DNA of 64,000 nucleotides from Laccaria trichodermophora (GCA_018417955.1 JACTVC010000051.1:62001-126000); one strand, 5' to 3'; numbered from the stretch's first letter, positions 1-11,745 are shown. The notes: a model not told the origin generated them from the letters alone. Numbers and translations are program-made.

Positions 1-300
1 GAATGGGGGGTGGACTGCAGAAATTCCAGATGGAATCCATGGAAGGGGGGATGGATTCCATGGAAAGGGGGGATGGATTCCATACTTTTGGTGGATGGAA
101 TCCATGGAAGGGGGATGGATTCCATGGAAAGGGGGGATGGATTCCATACTTTTGGTGGATGGATTCCATGGAAAGGGGGATGGATTCCATGGAAGGGGGG
201 ATGGATTCCATACTTTTGGTGGATGGATTCCATGCTTTTTCCACATGGATTCCATACTTTGTTCCATATGACCTATACCATTTTTAGGGTGGAATCCATA
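1..300. repeat. minisatellite built on GGATTCCATGG-type units
   Basis: Tandem array of roughly 20-24-bp units that alternate between a 'ggattccatggaaagggggg' type and a 'ggattccatacttttggtgg' type. The shared core GGATTCCA is nearly palindromic. Long open frames cross the array on the plus strand, but they are repeats of a few residues (MDSMEGG-like) and are not taken as genes. The left boundary is outside the window. Confidence 0.9.
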
Positions 301-632
301 TGGACTCGCCGTCGGCGCCTCTGTCCATTCGCGTGTGCTGGCATTTGGCGTCGTTGGGTGGGCGTTGTTCTCGTTCCTTCGCATCTTTACAGCTGCTGGG
401 GGGTCGTCGTGGCTTTGCGGAGTGTGCGTTGGCGGGCGTGGTGTGTGTCGATGGGTGGTGGAAGCAGTGGGTGGTGTGCGGTGGTTGTCGATGCGTTGTC
501 GATGGTGGTGGTTGCGAGGAAGAGTGGGTCGAGGGTTTGTGGAGAATTTCCACGAACGGAATTTGCCGATGTTCGTTCTGTGAAAGCGGCCGAGCTGTAG
601 GTATGTGTAGGTTAAAGTACACACCTATAATA
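300..632 (+). repeat. GC-rich repeat body, copy 1 of a composite element
   Basis: GC-rich stretch rich in GTGG/GTCG words. Its last part (about 520-625) aligns by eye with 27098-27210, including 'cggaatttgccg' and 'cctataataaagc'. This marks it as the left part of a dispersed composite that continues into the tRNA-like segment and the MITE to its right. I see no supportable coding region; overlapping open frames are low complexity. Confidence 0.5.
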
Positions 633-712
633 AAGCCTTCGTGGTCTAGGTGTTTGAGCGCTTCCCTTAATTGTGGCACCTTGATGCTAAGGTCGAGTGT
701 TTGATTTCCGAT
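633..712 (+). ncRNA. tRNA-like (SINE-type) Pol III sequence, degraded copy
   Basis: An A-box-like stretch TGGTCTAGGTGT lies at 642-653 and a degraded B-box-like stretch GTTTGATTTCC near 699-709, followed by a T-rich tract. The better-preserved copy at 27215-27310 makes the tRNA relationship clear. I cannot fold a proper cloverleaf here, so this is a tRNA-derived repeat rather than a working tRNA gene. Confidence 0.35.
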
Positions 713-764
713 GTTGCACTTTTATTTTTATATTATATTAATAACAATAACAGTGACAAACTGT

Positions 765-1052
765 GGTCCTACTGGACTCCTGGTACTCGGAAATTCCTAC
801 TGGATTCCTAGTGGACTCCTAGTGGACTCCTACTGGACTCCTACTGGACTCCTTGTACTGGACTCCACTATACCCATTCCTTAGGAATCCTTAATTCCTT
901 GTGATTTGGGATCATTCCAGTAGGAATCTACTAGGACTCCAGTAGGACTGAGATGCAAAATTTGTATGGTGTTCAGGCAATATGAAATTGGCTGGAGTCC
1001 TAGTAGAATCCAGTAGGAGTCCGGGAATCCAGTAGGAGTCCAGTAGGAATAG
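765..1052. mobile_element. MITE-like element with CTACTGGACTCC arrays as inverted ends, copy 1
   Basis: The left end carries repeated 'ctactggactcct' and the right end the inverse 'aggagtccagtaggaat', around a unique centre ('caaaatttgtatggtg'). The same layout recurs at 27346-27598 and, inverted and rearranged, at 25805-26060. There is no coding capacity. I could not define a target-site duplication because the ends are themselves repeats. Confidence 0.6.
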
Positions 1053-1120
1053 GTGGGGGAGTGTAAAGAGCTCCTTCGTGGGACGGTAACCATGACACGG
1101 CTGTAGAATACTTTTGGAAG

Positions 1121-3283
1121 GTGCAACAGTTAGCTTCTCTTGGGGGATGGATCCCTCAGGCCTTGGGATACTGGTTATGGAACAGTTTGAAACCCGGTTC
1201 AAAGGTTCAAGTTTGGTTCACCACCCTTTTGGGTCAGGAACAAGCCCACATGCGCTCTCATTACATCTCCTATCTGAAGGGTATTAAGGACATTTTCCTT
1301 GGCAAGAGGTGGCAAATGAGGATGAATACCTTGTTTGAGAGTCAGTCATTCTGGCAATCAGGTCACGAGTGTGAATCCCTGACTACCTTTATCGCTCGAA
1401 GGATCATGTATACATGAATGTTAGTCGCCGCCGACGAAGGAGGAGACCTGGAAGTCTTCATTATCATGCAGAAGGCACCAATCAGCTGGGGTCCCATCCT
1501 GGTAATGGAAAATATCCATAGCACATTGACACTCTATGCTCGTGTCACTGAACATAAAGCCGCATTGAGCCTAGCCACTCGGCAAGAGACCTCCAATGTC
1601 TTGACAGAGGATAATTTGTTGAGCACGCTGCGTCGATTAGGCTATGAAATGGATAAATCCAAACTGCACGTATACAAGCAAGCAAACCTTTCGGAATCAG
1701 ATGAGCAGAAGGGTCAGAGCACCTCCCTTGCGAAAGAGGCTTTTATTTCACAATTGGATGTCTCCTCGCCACAAAGTAGCACCCCTAGCATGGCACTGAA
1801 GGAAGTTTTCCAGGCTCTCCAGAAAAGACAGAGGCCGCCACCCCCAGGAGGCTATCCCTACTCTAAAAACGACCATGTCATGACGAAAATGGGTAAACTG
1901 CCCCCTTCTCTGTGTAAATGTTGCGGCAGTGAGAAACACTGGGATAAAGAGTGCCCTGATTATCCGATGCTTGAGGCTAAAAAGGAGAGAGGCGTACATA
2001 CTGTCGAGGTTGACGTGGATCCGGAAACAGAGGTTTTGTACCAGAGCACCTTTAGTGTCCTGATATCTGAGCGAATAGCTTCAGAACAAGTGCTGACTAC
2101 ATCAGACAGCCAGGATTTTGAGTTGGCGGCCTTGAAAACCTTGACATCTGTTCAAGAGAGGCATAAGTCCATGCCCACTGGCATGCGGAAGGTGGAAATG
2201 GTAGAAGTAGAAGACAAACACTGGGCTCAGCACAGAGCAAAACCGAAGGCAGACAATCCCATCTTGGAGGAAATCGATAGTGTCGTTAAAGAAGCAACAC
2301 CAGTGTCAACAAAGGGAGGCCCTAGGAGACGCACATCCATGGAAGAAGTGGAGGATGAATATTGGGTGGAGTACAGGAATAAACCTAAATCAAGCAAACA
2401 TTTGCTGGTAGACGACTCCGATCCGGAATTCGAAGACGACCCACCTCACGTCAAAGCCTCCTTCAGTACCTGGCGAGACAACCAATTTGACCTCGACACG
2501 GATGAACCCACTCAGTTAAAGCCCCCACCAGAAACCCCCCCCCCAGGAACAGGTAAACCTATCAGACTCTTCCGCTGCCGGATATGCCCCAATGGTACTT
2601 CCACAGTTGGGGTTTCCATCCTTGCAGTCAGAGGTCGCATAAGATCACTCGATAACACTGAAATCGACCTGAGGCTCGACTCTTGCACAGATATCACGCT
2701 ACTATCAGAGGACTTCTACAACTCCATGAAGAACAAACCAACCTTACGTCAAGGTCTGAAGCTCCAGCTATGGCAACTTACCGACAAAGACACAAAGATA
2801 AAAGGGTACATGAAGATTCCGATCACTATCGAGACTGTCAATGGAGAGCTGTTGGAAGCAGAAGCAGAAGCTTACATGGTGCCCCGCATGATGGTTCCAA
2901 TCTTGTTGGGAGAGGACTTCCAAGTCAACTACGAAGTCAACGTTATGCGTAATGTCGAAGATGGCACATCAATCTCATTTGGGCACAGCCCCTACCAAAT
3001 AAAAGCAGTAGCTGTCGGTAGGACTCAAGATTTTGACAGACTGAGGAAGAGTGCGCACCTCATGAACAATTTCGTCAAAGCGAAGTTACACCGTAAAGCC
3101 CAAGCAAAATGCCAAAAGCAGAAGCAAAAATTCGGAGTTGAGGAAAGGTTGGTCCGTGCATCTGAGGACTACAAGATCAGACCACATGAGTGTAAACACA
3201 TCCGAGTTGACAGAAACTTCGAGGAAGCACTTCAGGCAACCACCTACCCCTACCCTCTTAGGGTAGTTAGTCCATGCCTATAA
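1121..3283 (+). pseudogene. gypsy-like retrotransposon gag/retropepsin fragment, broken
   Basis: One reading frame runs from about 1121 to 3283, interrupted only by an in-frame TGA at 1415-1417. Agaricomycete gag homologues, as I remember them, have Arg at that place. The first part (about 1121-1800) resembles a gag core. Around 1912-1956 is a zinc knuckle, CKCCGSEKHWDKEC (CX2CX4HX4C). Around 2665-2720 is a retropepsin-like motif with Asp-Ser-Cys ('LRLDSCTDITLLS') where DSG or DTG is usual. An acidic, charged linker lies between them. Reverse transcriptase, RNase H and integrase are missing: the frame ends inside another repeat that starts near 3228. No initiator ATG is obvious at the 5' end and no LTRs were found. 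I read it as a dead fragment cut at its 3' side by an insertion or rearrangement. Confidence 0.75.
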
Positions 3284-3545
3284 GACTACCCTATGAGGGT
3301 CCGATACCATGGTATGTCCCACCTAATTCTTGGAGTCCCCTGGGGGTAGCCAGGTACTCCCATGGTATTTACCTGGACTTCCATGGTTTCTTCCTCTGTC
3401 CTTGGGAATCCAAGGTCTGTGGGAGTCCTGAAAATATGTTGCATGGGATTCCCTCACCCAAGGGAATCCCATCCAAATTAATTTTATATTGGGACTCCCA
3501 AGAGCCCCAAACAGTTCCAATTAGATTTTACTTGAAAGCCAGCTA
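3228..3545 (+). repeat. dispersed repeat R, copy 1 (inverted partner at 25147-25547)
   Basis: From 'gcacttcaggcaaccacct' onward this segment is nearly identical, in opposite orientation, to 25395-25547 (shared: 'cttagggtagttagtccatg', 'cttggagtcccctgggggta'). It then carries GGGAGTCCC/GGGACTCCC-type short repeats. It forms the 3' end of the gag/retropepsin frame, so it is either the element that truncated that frame or the edge of an LTR. Confidence 0.65.
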
Positions 3546-4000
3546 GCCAACAATTCTACTACTCATTCATCATCATGAGAATAGACCAATTTTGCTATGG
3601 AGACAAATAAGGAGACAAAGGCATTGTTGACTTGAGGTAAACTTGGATTTTGCTTAGTATGGAGAGAAATCAGGAGACAAAAGCATTAACTTAGATAAGA
3701 GTTCTAACTCCATGCTCACATGCAGTGTTTGATCATGAAGAGCTGAATGGCTGGAAGTGGAGTGTTGGCATGTTCAATTGATATGGACACCAATCCAGTC
3801 TATTTAGATGGATGAAAAAGCTAGTGCCCACCTGGAACAAATTCCATTGAGGAAATCAACTGATAACATATCTTGATAAGTTTTATAATTATCATGTAGG
3901 ACTGGAAAGCATTTTAAAGTGTTGAATGGAGGGCCCACCAAGCTAATTGAGCATGGGATTCCTAGCCTGTAGAGATCTATCTGCCTAGACACATAATCAG
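3546..4000. other. no gene seen; AT-rich spacer
   Basis: Contains two similar stretches 'ggagacaaataaggagacaaaggcatt' and 'agagaaatcaggagacaaaagcatt' about 70 bp apart. No coding region can be supported. Confidence 0.5.
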
Positions 4001-4375
4001 AACATCTATAGAACTTCCAGAAGTACCTCAAGATCTGACATGGGAGTCCCAAGGATATCATTGGTGGAGTCCCACAAGTTTCCCTGGGACTCCCATAGAG
4101 TAAGTTGAACATCTGTAGGACTCCAGAAGTACCTCAAGATCTGACATGGGAGTCCCAAGGATACTATTGGTGGATTCCCACAAGCTTCCCTGGGACTCCC
4201 ATAGAGTAAGTTGAACATCTGTAGGACTCCAGAAGTACCTCAAGATCTAACATGGGAGTCCCAAGGATATCATTGGTGGAGTCCCACAAGTTTCCCTGGG
4301 ACTCCCATAGAGTAAGTTGAACATCTGTAGGACTCCAGAAGTACCTCAAAATCTGACATGGGAGTCCCAAAGGGT
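4001..4375. repeat. 106-107-bp tandem repeat, about 3.5 copies
   Basis: The word 'aacatctgtaggactccaga' (first copy variant) recurs at 4001, 4108, 4214 and 4320, giving periods of 107, 106 and 106 bp. Each unit holds 'catgggagtccc' and 'gggactcccatag', again GGGAGTCCC-type palindromic cores. The array lies about 90 bp beyond the 3' end of the KDZ transposase gene. Open frames on the minus strand repeat with the array and are not genes. Confidence 0.9.
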
Positions 4376-4467
4376 TTGCTGGGACAATCACAGAATGAAG
4401 AAAACTGAAGGTGGACTCCCCCAAATAGATAGATATTCTGACCACATAAGTTGTAGACAACATTAGA

Positions 4468-7400
4468 CTAATTACCAATATCCTCCCCACGGAAAGCATC
4501 TGCAAGGTCAATAGCCTCAAGAGTGTCAATCAAATCCGCATCAAGACTTTCTACATCAGATGAAGTCATTTCATCTTGCTCAACAGATGATCTGACCTCC
4601 TCGATATCATCATAGTCATCATACAAACAGGAGGTGACTTGGGCAATCTGAGCAGCTGTAATCTCTTCCTCTGTTGGGCCCCAGGCTGGTATAACGGTGT
4701 TAGCAGGTAAGGATTGTAAGGACTTCTTCCATGTCGACAGGACATGGAGAAGTTCATCCTTTCGTAATTGGAGCTGATAGCATAACTCTGGTGAATCTAA
4801 AACATGATGAGGAGCTATGTCACAAAGCCTTGAAATAGTGAAATGTACCGGTGTTATCATAAGCAGAACAGGTGACATTCCACTCCTCTGAATACCAACA
4901 TTGGAGCACCTGATGTTCGTGTTTAATGCGGTCTTCCTCTTCGATGCATCTATCAAGCTCTAATCGCGCACGAATTCCGGACCTTACAAGATCGTCGCAA
5001 AGCCACAATGGCGGATCTGTCGTGGTGCCATCAAGTGAATCTTCTAAACCGGCATCCTGCCAAATTTTGTCATCAACATCGAGAGCAAACAGACCCTTCA
5101 TGACAATCTTGGAAGGGCAAACTGAGCCAGGAGGTGCCTTGCGCTGAGCTTTTAACCATAGCATTACATCACATAAGGTGTTGTAGTCACAAGCAAGTTT
5201 TTGAATGCTAGGGTCGCGATGCTTCACAAAATCTTCAAGATGATGGTGAACCTTGCGCTCTGTTTTATAATACTAAGTAAATGTGGAGTACAGAATTATG
5301 AAAAGACATACCGTTGACGTGGTTGTGATATGATCTTTCAATACGGTCTAGCTCAAACTTTCGTGAGCGCAGCTTTTCGCATAAGCGTAGCTTGAGGGCC
5401 TGGGCATTCATCCTTGCTGCAATGAAGGGGCTTCCTAGTAGCTTCTCAAGCTTGGTTCTCTGTTGAACACCAAGGGCCGATTTGGAAGCATGGACCCGAG
5501 ACTCTGCAGAAATCAAAGCCTTCTTAGCTTCAGCTAGGCGCAGTTCTGCATCACAAAGATGGTAGTCTGAGACCGATAGATCCAATATAATGTTTTCTTG
5601 GTCTTGAACGCGCTTCCTCAGAATATCACGTGCTTTCCGAAGTCGGATGGCTTCGGAGACTGCGTCTTTGCCCTGGTTCCTCGTCCATCCTAGATAAACT
5701 GTTAACACTTGAAGTATGAGTTAAGCATTAAACGTACGTGGAAGGGGTTTGGTCTGAGCCTGTACCTGCGCAGCCCATTCATCCTGAAGAACAGTTTCCG
5801 GAAAGCCACATTCTGTGAGCGCCACTTCAGCAAGATATCGCTTCTCTTGACAATGCCGAGATCGGCGAAGCAGCCAGAGAGCCAGGCGACCAAGGCTTTC
5901 CTTATCAGCTTGTTGAACCTGTCGATCGAGAGCAAGGGGTATGTAGTTATTCGTTCAGAGACATGACCTTCCCGTGGGAAAGTTATCCTAAAAAGGAAAT
6001 TTTGGGGGGAGGGAGGGGTGCTCGACGCCAAAAGAAAATTTTGAAAGTCGTTGTCCACACTCCAACACCTCCACAAAATAAAAATAAATTGGGGGTTGGA
6101 TTTTTTCGCACACTTGGATCTCCGACTTCCCACGGGGAAGGTCATGTCTCTGAACGAATAACTACATACCCCTTGATCGAGAGTGTACACGCGTTGATGT
6201 GACTATACGAGATATTAATGAGGTGATACATTATTCTGGATGAATAAAGACTTACCCCACATACGCATAGATAAGCAATTAATTTCTTGATAGAATTCCA
6301 GAACCGCTCACAGCCTTCGCCGTCGGATAGTCCAAATCCATTGCACTTTCGAGGATGGTATATGATCTGGCAAGGCCACTGATGTCCGAATGCATGAAAC
6401 ATGGAAATAGCAAAGATCAAGCGGTGCAGGTATGCACCAAGAAAACCCCAGTTGACGCAACTTTTATGTAGCTGACAGCCAACGTCGTAGAGTAACCCAA
6501 CCGTATAATGGAGGGGTAGCTGTTGAAAGAGCGTCTCAATAAGCGCCAGAGCATAATGTTGCTTCTCGCCAGCAGATCACATATTGACAATCCATATCAC
6601 CCGGTCATGGTGGCAGAGAAGAGCCATCAGTGCGGTGACGGCGAAAAACTGTGTGCTGGCCTTCTCACGCGTTTCATTTGCGGCTGTGAAGCTCTTCTTG
6701 CAGCCAGCTAAGACAGACCGTGGAACCTTCAATGCACCATCATAGCCGTCTTCTTCGTCCGAGTCAACATTGTTCCTACTACTATCAGCAGGCTTTTGGC
6801 GCTTCGCACCCTTCTTAGCCTTGTTCGGACGGACGTCCTCAACATACTCTTCCATCTTTGAGGCAGTTGCATCCGATATGAAGACGCTTTGAGGGTGCTC
6901 ACGAGGTGGGTCAGATTGCCCTTCATTTTCTTTTTGCTTGAAGCATGCATCAATACACACGACAATATCGGGGCTGGTGATTAAATCAGTTAAAAAAGTG
7001 GCAAATATACCAATCAACACAACCTACACATTACCTCCAAGCCTTTGATTTGGGTCTCCCCCGAAGCATAGAGGGCACCGTGAACGAAGATAATCACTTG
7101 GGCGATCACATGGGATTGGTGTTGGAAACGGAGCTCTCAAGCCATCAGTGTCATCCGAATGATGTCGCTTCCGGGAAGTGGGGGTGAAAGGAGCGGCTGT
7201 TGAGCTGGAAACAGGCGTTGAGGGCTGAGAAAGTTCAGCATTTGTAAACATATCTTCATCTGCAATTTCAACCATAGTGACTGGGGGTGGTCGGGTACTA
7301 GGCAAAAGCTCTGTTACTGGATCGTCATCAACGGCATCGGCACCAGGGGAATGTGAGGTCTGAGGGCTCGACTCGTTATCAGGCGTTGTTGTGGTCTGAG

Positions 7401-8461
7401 GGCTCAACTCGTTATCAGGAGTTGTATTTGATTGTGTGGCACGAGAAGTCATTGGAGAATCAAGTGTTTTCCCGCAAACCCCATCATTATAACCTGTAAT
7501 GATCGTTCGGACATGATAAATGATATTGTCGACGTGCTTGTTAGTAGCATCTTGGAGTCCGTTGTACCACTTCAAGGCTTCACTAAATCGGCGTCGAAGG
7601 GAGTCCTGAACTTGAAGTCAGACTAAAATTCACCTGCTATCTATGAAATAAAATACCTTGGTGGTAAGTTTATAACCTTGGCTTTGAAGAAATTCTTCAA
7701 CCGTGTTGCACCACACAGTGGCATTGGGGGAAATATGAAGAAAAAGTTGCGAAACGAATTCTAGGACTCGAATATCAACAGCCAGGGACGGGGCAAATGG
7801 TGCCGAGGGAAATAATCCGTGTTGGAGGAGCTGGACTGCAGCCGGTCAGCATTTGCAAAATTGAAGTTTCAATCTTTCAAGAACTGGAATGCAGTTGTGA
7901 GTGTCTCGAAGCCTATCAGTATCAGGAAAGAGACATACCACAGAAACGAACTACGATAACTTCAAGTGCTCTTCTGACACATTGACAATTGAGGGTGGTG
8001 GCTGAAGCGTCCTCGGGGACCGGCAGGTGAAAGGATTCCGTCTGAGAAACAAGGCGCATGTACGGCATGATGAGACGAGGAATCACTTCAGATTTCCAAC
8101 GGATAGTTTGATTTTCGCGTTTTCGTCGGTGATTAGAAACGCAAGAAGCCAAGTTGGCGGAAGGAGATGAAAAGAACATGATGCCACTGGGATCTTTGAG
8201 ATCGCCAGTGACATCAGCGGTTTGCGAGCCGTCGGCAGAGTGTGATGAGCAGCTATTGAGGGGTCGATCACCAGCAAAGCCCACCTGTCCTGGCAGTGGC
8301 TTGAGATTTCTCTGCTGGCTAAACGTTCTCTCGTCTGGTAGGAGTACCAGTGGACGAATTCCACTCGGTCTGGAGAGGTGGTGGAAAGCTCTACCGCTCA
8401 TTGGCGTGTAAGATAATGGGCTGGAGGTGGGCATGAAATCTTTTGGAATGCGAGGTCGCAT
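4468..8461 (-). pseudogene. KDZ transposase with N-terminal cysteine cluster, disrupted
   Basis: Cut-and-paste transposase of the Kyakuja-Dileera-Zisupton group. Reading from ATG at 8459-8461, the N-terminus is a Ser/Pro-rich leader followed by a CxC1-type domain ('RWKSEVIPRL', then Cys-rich 'TLNCQC', about 8120-7640). A Thr/Ser/Pro-rich linker follows. Then come the KDZ core blocks 'RCPLCFGG' (about 7050-7080), 'VVCIDACFKQK' (about 6925-6965), 'VGLLYDVGCQL' (about 6490), 'FHAFGHQWPCQ' and 'GLSDGEGCERFW' (about 6320-6400). The tail is coiled-coil-like and acidic, ending in TAG at 4468-4470. Small introns with good GT-AG borders join the blocks. Breaks: an in-frame TGA at 7846-7848 in the cysteine cluster; a second at 6577-6579, where related proteins as I recall have Trp or Thr; and a 243-bp MITE inserted in the exon after 'YTLD' (5933-6175). 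The KDZ domain itself is well preserved, so the copy is probably young but not functional as it stands. Confidence 0.88.
5933..6175. mobile_element. hAT-like MITE inserted in the KDZ transposase exon
   Basis: A 243-bp element whose ends are exact inverted repeats: it starts CAAGGGGTATGTAGTTATTC and ends with the reverse complement. About 41 bp match perfectly, and more after a one-base gap. It is flanked by a perfect 8-bp duplication ATCGAGAG at 5925-5932 and 6176-6183. Removing the element and one duplication restores the transposase reading (TLD, then RQVQQADKESLG). An 8-bp target duplication and CA...TG ends point to hAT-type mobilisation. The interior is non-coding. Confidence 0.93.
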
Positions 8462-8486
8462 ATTGAATTATGGAAAGAGGCTAGGG

Positions 8487-8695
8487 ACACGCGCGGGCAA
8501 GTGGAGGGAGGAGAACGTTTGAAAAGTCAAAAGACGAGTGGCTTAGTTTGACAGATGGGCCGGCTAGTACAATCCCTCCATTGTCCACCCAGAATGGGCA
8601 CACGCGCGGGCAAGTAGAGGGAAGAGGTCGCTTGAAAAGTGGCTGGCTAGTACCATCGCTCCATTGTCCACCCAGAATGGGCATCAGATAGAAAT
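8487..8695. repeat. 113-bp tandem duplication upstream of the KDZ gene
   Basis: The word 'acacgcgcgggcaagt' occurs at 8487 and 8600 (period 113 bp). Each copy ends near 'ccattgtccacccagaatgggca'. It sits 25-230 bp upstream of the KDZ start codon, so it could be a promoter duplication. No other function is visible. Confidence 0.8.
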
Positions 8696-8734
8696 TGCGT
8701 AGTTACTACAAGCTACATTCTAATCTAGGAGACA

Positions 8735-8870
8735 GTGAGACAGGCGACGCGTAGTCGAACCTGTGATGACCGACGCGAAGTCAAAGTCAAGGGAATCAAG
8801 TCAATACAACCGACGCAAAGTCAAAGTCGTAAGGTGAATGACGCGTAGTCAACTTCGCAGAACACGAGAT
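8735..8870 (-). repeat. CGACGCAAAGTCAAA motif array, left block
   Basis: Repeated copies of CGACGC(A/G)AAGTCAAAGTC and variants such as 'gacgcgtagtcaac'. The inverse orientation (TTTGACTTTGCGTCG) makes up the blocks at 15755-15892 and 16150-16290. Together they bracket the stretch into which the foldback element went, like subterminal arrays of a larger element. Confidence 0.75.
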
Positions 8871-8885
8871 ATATACCTTTGAGCT

Positions 8886-8893
8886 GAAAGTAG
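8886..8893 (+). repeat. target-site duplication GAAAGTAG, left copy
   Basis: Eight bases GAAAGTAG directly before the left end of the foldback element. The identical octamer is at 15007-15014. Confidence 0.8.
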
Positions 8894-8989
8894 CACTTCA
8901 GTCACCCATTTTAGGGTACCTGTGAGGTATATGAATTCTTTGATTTAGGGGACCTCCATGGTACCCATTCCAAGGGTGGTATAAGAGCA

Positions 8990-9130
8990 CATACCAATAC
9001 CATGGTACCATGGTATGGAAAACCCATACCATACCAATACCATGTTACCATACCATACCATGTCACCTCATACCATACCATGCCATACCATACCATCATA
9101 CCATACCATACCATACCATCATACCAGGGT
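8990..9130. repeat. CCATACCATA array, outer end of left arm
   Basis: Imperfect tandem repeat of 5-10-bp words (accataccat, accatggtacc). The mirror copy is at about 14771-14911 in the right arm. It lies within 100 bp of the element end. Confidence 0.85.
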
Positions 9131-9879
9131 GTCTGGGGTCCTTTTTCAAAATATATAAATTCTTTCTGCAGGCTGCAATACTGGTCCATTGGGTGCCATT
9201 TTTTGTGGAAAGCTTCTTGATGTTTTTCCCAAGATTTTAAGATACAAATGGAGGCTATATAGTCAAATCCATCCTTTGAAAATCAGTTCAAATGAGCTTA
9301 ATCCCAGCTTTTTCCATGCATCAAAAGCCATTTATTGATACATATCTTTCCCAGTCCTTTCAATTACAATTAGAACAATATTCATCACAAATAAATCAAT
9401 GCTGCATCAGTATTTGAGAAACAAAGAAAAGAAAACATTTTGTGTATTGGCTATAGTCCTGGACCATGCATGATACCATGCATTGCAAAAGCATGGACTT
9501 GAGCTAAATTATTATCCAACAGCCTAGGCTGAAATATGCACTTCAACTAATCAACTACATTAAGTACCCTTCACAGATGATTCATTTCAAAAGCCTGAAA
9601 TTTGGATTCAAAAAGTGCCATGCTGTTGCTGTCAAAGAAGTATGTGTATATATTTACTATTTGAAAACTACATATGATGGAATCAAAGTATTGTTGTTCT
9701 GAGAATTTGACCAAAGTTGTCATTATCAAAATATTTGGTCCAATCCAAAGTCTTGTCAATTGGAGAGCCAGGGGTACAGATTAAGGAAGCTCCTGTTGGC
9801 CATGGCCTCCCAAAACCATGATACTATGTTCAGCCTTATTCATATCACATGTCATACCACAACCATTCATACCATACCA

Positions 9880-10350
9880 CAACTATTCATACCAAACTAT
9901 GGTATTGCCCCCTCACCATACCATACTATGGTATTGCCATCTCACACCATACCATACTATGGTATTGCCATCTCATACCATACCATGGTATTGCCCCCTC
10001 ACCATACCATACTATGGTATTGCCATCTCATACCATACCATGGTATTGCACCCTCACCATACCACACCATGGTATTGCCATCTCATACCATACCATGGTA
10101 TTGCACCCTCACCATACCACACCATGGTATTGCCATCTCATACCATACCATGGTATTGCACCCTCACCATACCACACCATGGTATTGCCATCTCATACCA
10201 TACCATGGTATTGCACCCCATACCATACCATACCATGGTATTGCACCCTCACCATACCATACCATGGTATTGCACCCCCATACCATACCATACTATACCA
10301 TGGTATTGCACCCTTATACCATACCATGGTACTCCACTCCCATACCATAC
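9880..10350. repeat. CCATACCATGGTATTGC array in left arm
   Basis: Tandem units of about 24-27 bp pairing into about 50-bp higher-order units ('accataccatggtattgccatctcat' and 'accatggtattgcaccctcacc'). The core ACCATGGT is a perfect palindrome. The mirror copy is at about 13551-14021. Its three overlapping long open frames reflect the repeat period, not a protein. Confidence 0.9.
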
Positions 10351-10633
10351 CATGTTGTTTGATGTTTAAGGTGCTGTTCTCAGGATCCAGTGTGAATTTC
10401 TAAATATGGAAGGTGTGGCTATGCTAAATGAAAAATAAATTAATGGGATAGATGCTTAAAATATCACAGGAACCATAATCTATGCAGAGGAAGGCAGAAA
10501 ACCCCCATTTCGAAGTTTGTTTACATATATTTACCAATAGCTTTAACCAAAGTAAGGCTACAAAAATTGTAGTGTCCGCTTTTTTCATTAGAAAAGAGAA
10601 GTATGATTAGAAAACTTTGTAGTGTGCGCTTTG

Positions 10634-11145
10634 ATGTGCGCACTATTTCCTAATTGGGCCATTTCCTAATTGGGAAAAGCGTTACACTTTTTTCTGCCAC
10701 ACCTGATGTCAGGCACAGTGCGCATTTAGGTCGGGAACTGTTTCCCACGCTTTTTGGGCCAGAAGAGTTAGTGGCTAGCTTAGTGTTGTCATTGTTAATG
10801 ACGATGTGCGCACTATTTCCTAATTGGGCCATTTCCTAATCAGGAAAAGCGTTACACTTTTTTCTGCCACACCTGATGTCAGGCACAGTGCGCATTTAGG
10901 TCGGGAAATATTTCCCACGCTCTTTGGGCCAGAAGAGTTAGTGGCTAGCTTGGTGTTGTCATTGTTAATGACGATGTGCGCACTATTTCCTAATTGGGCC
11001 ATTTCCTAATCAGGAAAAGCGTTACACTTTTTTCTGCCACACCTAATGTCAGGCACAGTGCGCATTTAGGTTGGGAACTGTTTCCCACGCTCTTTGGGCC
11101 AGAAGAGTTAGTAGGCTAGCTTAGTTTTGTCACTGTTCATGACGA
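10634..11145. repeat. 170-bp tandem repeat, three copies, left arm
   Basis: Three copies start at about 10634, 10804 and 10974 with 'gcgcactatttcctaattgg' and include 'cacctgatgtcaggcacagt'. Each unit contains short inverted motifs (tttcctaatt / cctgatgtcagg). The mirror copies lie at about 12755-13266. The copies differ at a few bases (for example 'ctttttgggcc' versus 'ctctttgggcc'), and those differences are mirrored exactly in the other arm. The arms therefore became inverted copies after the tandem repeat had diverged. Confidence 0.9.
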
Positions 11146-11189
11146 TGTTCGCATATTTCCCAATTAGGAAATTCATTACATAATATCAG

Positions 11190-11745
11190 TTTGTAGTCTC
11201 CGCTTTTTTAGACTACAAAAGTTTGTAGTGTGCGCTTTTTTCATTACAAAAGTTTGTAGTCTTCTGCTTGTGTTCACTACAGAATTACTAGTGTGCGCTT
11301 TTTTAGACTACAAAAGTTTGTAGTGTGCGCTTTTTTCATTACAAAGGTTTGTAGTCTTTTGCTTGTGTTCACTACAAAATTACTAGTGTGCGCTTTTTTC
11401 ATTACAAAAGTTTGTAGTCTTCTGCTTGGGTTCACTACAAAAGTTTGTAGTGTGCGCTTTTTTCATTACAAAGGTTTGTAGTCTTTTGCTTGTGTTCACT
11501 ACAAAATTACTAGAGTGCGCTTTTTTCATTACAAAAGTTTGTAGTCTTCTGTTTGGGTTCACTACAAAATTACTACTGTGCGCTTTTTTCATTACAAAGT
11601 TTGTAGTGTGCGCTTTTTGGACTACAAAAGTTTGTAGTGTTCGCTTTTTTCATTACAAAGGCTTGTAGTGTCCGCTTTTTTCATTATAAAAGTTTGTAGT
11701 GTCTGCTTTTTCATTACAAAAGTTTGTGGTCTGCTTATCTTATAT
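11190..11745. repeat. TTACAAAAGTTTGTAGT array in left arm
   Basis: About a dozen units built from 'cattacaaaagtttgtagtg' and 'tgcgcttttttcatt'. The core ACTACAAA/TTTGTAGT is self-complementary, so each unit can fold as a small hairpin. The mirror copy is at about 12155-12710. A single related hairpin, 'cactacaaaaatctgtagtg', occurs outside the element at about 18310-18330. Confidence 0.88.

Noticed and set aside
4006..4529. Repeated minus-strand frames with 'DVQLTLWESQG' as a protein family
   Set aside because: They repeat with the 106-bp tandem unit and share no features with known proteins.
9880..10350. Regularly spaced repeats as a CRISPR array
   Set aside because: The 'spacers' are themselves repeats, there are no cas genes, and everything else in the window is eukaryotic.
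9760..10403. Three overlapping open frames of 180-200 codons (and their mirror copies at 13497-14141) as genes
   Set aside because: They are translations of the CCATACCATGG array in three frames, with HTIPWYC-type periodic text. Length reflects the repeat, not selection.
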